Shown: positions 62,306 to 64,000 of the stretch, in pieces | Position numbering within the stretch: the first letter of the stretch is position 1 | Layout of the letters: each line of letters starts with the position of its first letter | Assembly: GCF_023072615.1 (NCBI RefSeq) | Contig: NZ_JAKNRW010000001.1 | Coordinates: 1-64,000, forward strand | Length of the DNA: 64,000 bases | Origin: Pseudomonas violetae | GTDB taxonomy: Bacteria > Pseudomonadota > Gammaproteobacteria > Pseudomonadales > Pseudomonadaceae | Reading direction: 5' to 3' | Program-made: the position numbers and the translations under genes | Notes under the pieces: generated by a model | The model's database searches: none | What the model was told of the DNA's origin: nothing | The model's input: the letters and a program-made list of their open reading frames with translations, nothing else

Positions 62306-63286
62306 ATGAACTCCACTCAGGTTTTGCTCATTGCCACGCTATGCCTTGGAGGTTGTGCGTCGGATCCGGAATGGGTATCGGCCCCGCCTAAGGCTATTTG
62401 TTTTACCCACGCGGACAAGTCCTGTATTGGCGAACTAATTGCCAAGAGCGTCGAGGTCGAAAAGCCTGGCACGGGGCGCGATGAATCGATGCGCATTACT
62501 ACAGCTTTGGTCGCAGGCGCTGGCATCACTGACCCGGTTACGCTTGTGCGGCTTCGGGACGAGATCGACAAAGTGATGTGCCGTATCCCAGACACTTCCT
62601 ACGTCGCCGCCGGCAACGCAATTGGTGCAGCCCGGGAGAAACGGTTTACCGCAGCATTGGACGACGCGGCGAAGGTTCAGGATCGTTCGGCGCGCCTATT
62701 TGCCTTGCAGCACATCGCCGCCCTTGCTGCCCGCTCTGACGATGAGAAAGCAATTGGCCGCTCGCTGAACTCATTGAACGATGAAGACAAGCCCGCCTAC
62801 ATGGACGCACTTCAACAGAGGCTTCTCACGCTTTTGTCGGTTGGCGACTTGGAGCGCGCTAAGGCTCTTCAGGATGGGTTGCTTGAGTTCTATGCTGGCC
62901 GCAAGAACAACACAATGCGCGTTGCCCAAATTGCAATTAGCTACGCGACGACGGGCCACGTCCAAGATGCCAATGCCTTCCTGCAACGCGCATCTCAAAA
63001 AGTGCCAGGATTGAACGCGAAGGACATGGGCGTCTTGTTCGAGTTAGTGATCAAGGCCTCGAAAGGTGAATACCCTCCCCCCCAGGATTTCTTCGCTTTC
63101 TCCAGTGACTCCATGCGCCTGGAAGCTTACGTACAGCTGGCCATTCTTTATGACCGCTCCGGGCAGGCTGATTACTCCAGCCGGGTGACGAGCGACATGG
63201 CGCGTTTTGCACAGAAGTCTTCGTTCAGGGTCGAGAGTGGGGATGCAACACGGGCGTTTAGCAAAATCCTGATTGAGGCTATGTAA
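62306..63286 (+). CDS. Lipoprotein, helical repeat type
   Basis: The 326-residue protein has a lipobox L-G-G-C at about 14-17. The mature part is built of helical pairs (RLFALQHIAALAARSDDEKAI, LTLLSVGDLERAKALQDGLL, YATTGHVQDANAFLQRASQ), like TPR repeats without a clean consensus. It starts one base after the previous stop (TAAATG), so the three genes from 60146 are one operon. It should sit in the envelope, an odd partner for DNA-metabolism genes. Confidence 0.7.
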   Translation: MNSTQVLLIATLCLGGCASDPEWVSAPPKAICFTHADKSCIGELIAKSVEVEKPGTGRDESMRITTALVAGAGITDPVTLVRLRDEIDKVMCRIPDTSYVAAGNAIGAAREKRFTAALDDAAKVQDRSARLFALQHIAALAARSDDEKAIGRSLNSLNDEDKPAYMDALQQRLLTLLSVGDLERAKALQDGLLEFYAGRKNNTMRVAQIAISYATTGHVQDANAFLQRASQKVPGLNAKDMGVLFELVIKASKGEYPPPQDFFAFSSDSMRLEAYVQLAILYDRSGQADYSSRVTSDMARFAQKSSFRVESGDATRAFSKILIEAM

Positions 63287-63287
63287 G

Positions 63288-63397
63288 TTATACACATAAA
63301 TTGTTTATAACTCGGTGGGTAAGTCGCACGACGACAGGTCGGTAAGCACTTCTAGCGGTTTGATCATTATTTGATCAGGTGACCGGCTTCCGGCACG
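63288..63397 (+). promoter_or_regulatory. Regulatory region of dnaN
   Basis: A DnaA-box variant (TTATACACA, 63288-63296), two direct copies of TTTGATCA (63359-63366 and 63370-63377) and the shared promoter-like element (CTTCCGGCACG, 63387-63397; 14 bases on, TCATGG) lie in order before the start at 63443. They could bring dnaN under both host DnaA and a plasmid regulator. Confidence 0.5.
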
Positions 63398-63442
63398 CGG
63401 GGCTTCAGGGATCATGGCGTATTCCTTACTGAGTGAGCCCCC

Positions 63443-64000
63443 ATGAAAATCTCAATCAAGTCTTCCGACCTTGCCCACTACCTAAAGACTGTCTGCCGGG
63501 TGCCGGATCGCAAATCAACTGACGTTTTCGGTCACTTGCTGTTGGAGGTTGACTCCTCCCAGCTTAGGTTTTCTGCCCACAACGGGCACAAGCAAATGAC
63601 GTTGGCGATCGCACCGGATTTGTATTCCTTAGTTGGAGAAGCTTTCCGTATCTGTGTTCCGGCGCAGAAGTTCGACTCAGTTATCGGCGCACTGCCCAAG
63701 GATGCTGCCGTCAGCATTCAGTTGGCTGAGACGAAAGTTGTCATCGCGTCCGGGCGCTCGCGTTTCACGCTGGCCACGCTCCCAGCTGAGCAGTTTCCCG
63801 TTATGGAGTTTACCGCCGATCAGAGCAAAGGTGATCTGTTGATCCCGGGCGAAACACTCAGCGCCTCAATCCGCCAAATTGGATTCTGCGCAGCGCGCAG
63901 TGACTGTCGCTCGTTTCTAAACGGCATTTTTTTCGAGTTCCGTGACGGAACAATGACTCTTGCAGCATCCGATGGCTACCGCATGGGCGTGATCGATGTT
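63443..64000 (+). CDS. dnaN: DNA polymerase III beta subunit (sliding clamp), 5' part
   Basis: The visible 186 residues (the gene runs past the window edge) match the first half of DnaN. MKISIKSSDLAHYLKTVCRV starts domain 1, FDSVIGALPKDAAVSIQLAE is typical, and domain 2 begins around ETLSASIRQIGFCAARSDCR with LNGIFFEF and LAASDGYRM. It forms the ring clamp for replicative polymerases. A plasmid copy could replace or poison the host clamp, for example to favour plasmid replication. ATG at 63443 after GAGTGAGCCCCC. Confidence 0.9.
   Translation, partial: MKISIKSSDLAHYLKTVCRVPDRKSTDVFGHLLLEVDSSQLRFSAHNGHKQMTLAIAPDLYSLVGEAFRICVPAQKFDSVIGALPKDAAVSIQLAETKVVIASGRSRFTLATLPAEQFPVMEFTADQSKGDLLIPGETLSASIRQIGFCAARSDCRSFLNGIFFEFRDGTMTLAASDGYRMGVIDV

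Noticed and set aside
1..64000. CRISPR array, rRNA or tRNA genes
   Set aside because: The only regularly repeated sequences are iterons, which are unequal in spacing and lie by rep genes; no tRNA cloverleaf or rRNA-like sequence was found on either strand by eye.

Overview
The window looks like about half of a large, low-copy plasmid of a gammaproteobacterium, most likely a Pseudomonas. The reasons are a Pseudomonas-type CsrA/RsmA homologue, RdgC and CCA-adding enzyme, two plasmid replication initiators with separate iteron sets, a PRTRC cassette (ParB-related, ThiF-related cassette), and long runs of small accessory genes of unknown function. It carries copies of genes that are normally chromosomal (cca, csrA, rdgC, dnaN, and tusA-, yebG-, yheU- and pilG-like genes). 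No rRNA, tRNA or CRISPR array was seen.

Layout. (1) 1-7.96 kb is metabolic cargo, all on the minus strand: two paralogous flavin/4Fe-4S enoate reductases of the 2,4-dienoyl-CoA reductase type, an Asp/Glu/hydantoin-racemase-like protein without the usual cysteines, an NTF2/SnoaL-like protein and two EamA transporters, one frameshifted. The last reductase is followed by a strong terminator. (2) 8.01-9.24 kb is a complete IS3-family element. It abuts a DNA methylase gene and marks the cargo/backbone junction. (3) 9.2-16 kb holds small backbone genes, the first origin (at least 15 iterons, a perfect DnaA box, repA on the minus strand), cca, and a hairpin-rich stretch that may be a structured RNA. 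(4) 16-45 kb is a long region of mostly plus-strand small genes: two periplasmic ClpP-like paralogues, an Abi/HEPN protein, a decayed integrase, a frameshifted DpdA-like transglycosylase, a Tat-type murein endopeptidase, an RSH-type HD hydrolase, lipoproteins, a CheY-like protein, XRE and RdgC. csrA with a lipoprotein gene lies on the minus strand. (5) 46-49.5 kb is a second origin: a repA paralogue, then a second iteron family in two blocks that flank one gene. (6) 49.6-54 kb is another run of small genes. (7) 54.1-59.7 kb is the PRTRC operon (ParB, E, C, F, B, ThiF; A and D not found). It is followed by an exonuclease I (SbcB) homologue whose catalytic residues are replaced, a possible NADAR-SLOG fusion, a lipoprotein gene and the start of a plasmid dnaN.

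How it fits together. Two related initiators, each reading towards its own iterons, suggest a cointegrate or dual-replicon plasmid. Copies of the second iteron also lie outside its origin, some inside genes. A promoter-like element (TTCCGGCACG or a close variant, then 14 bases, then an A/T-rich hexamer) recurs upstream of at least a dozen genes, including cca, parB, the ExoI homologue and dnaN, so a shared plasmid-wide transcription programme is plausible. The best candidates for an undescribed system are the PRTRC / inactive ExoI / NADAR-SLOG / dnaN block and this shared promoter element.
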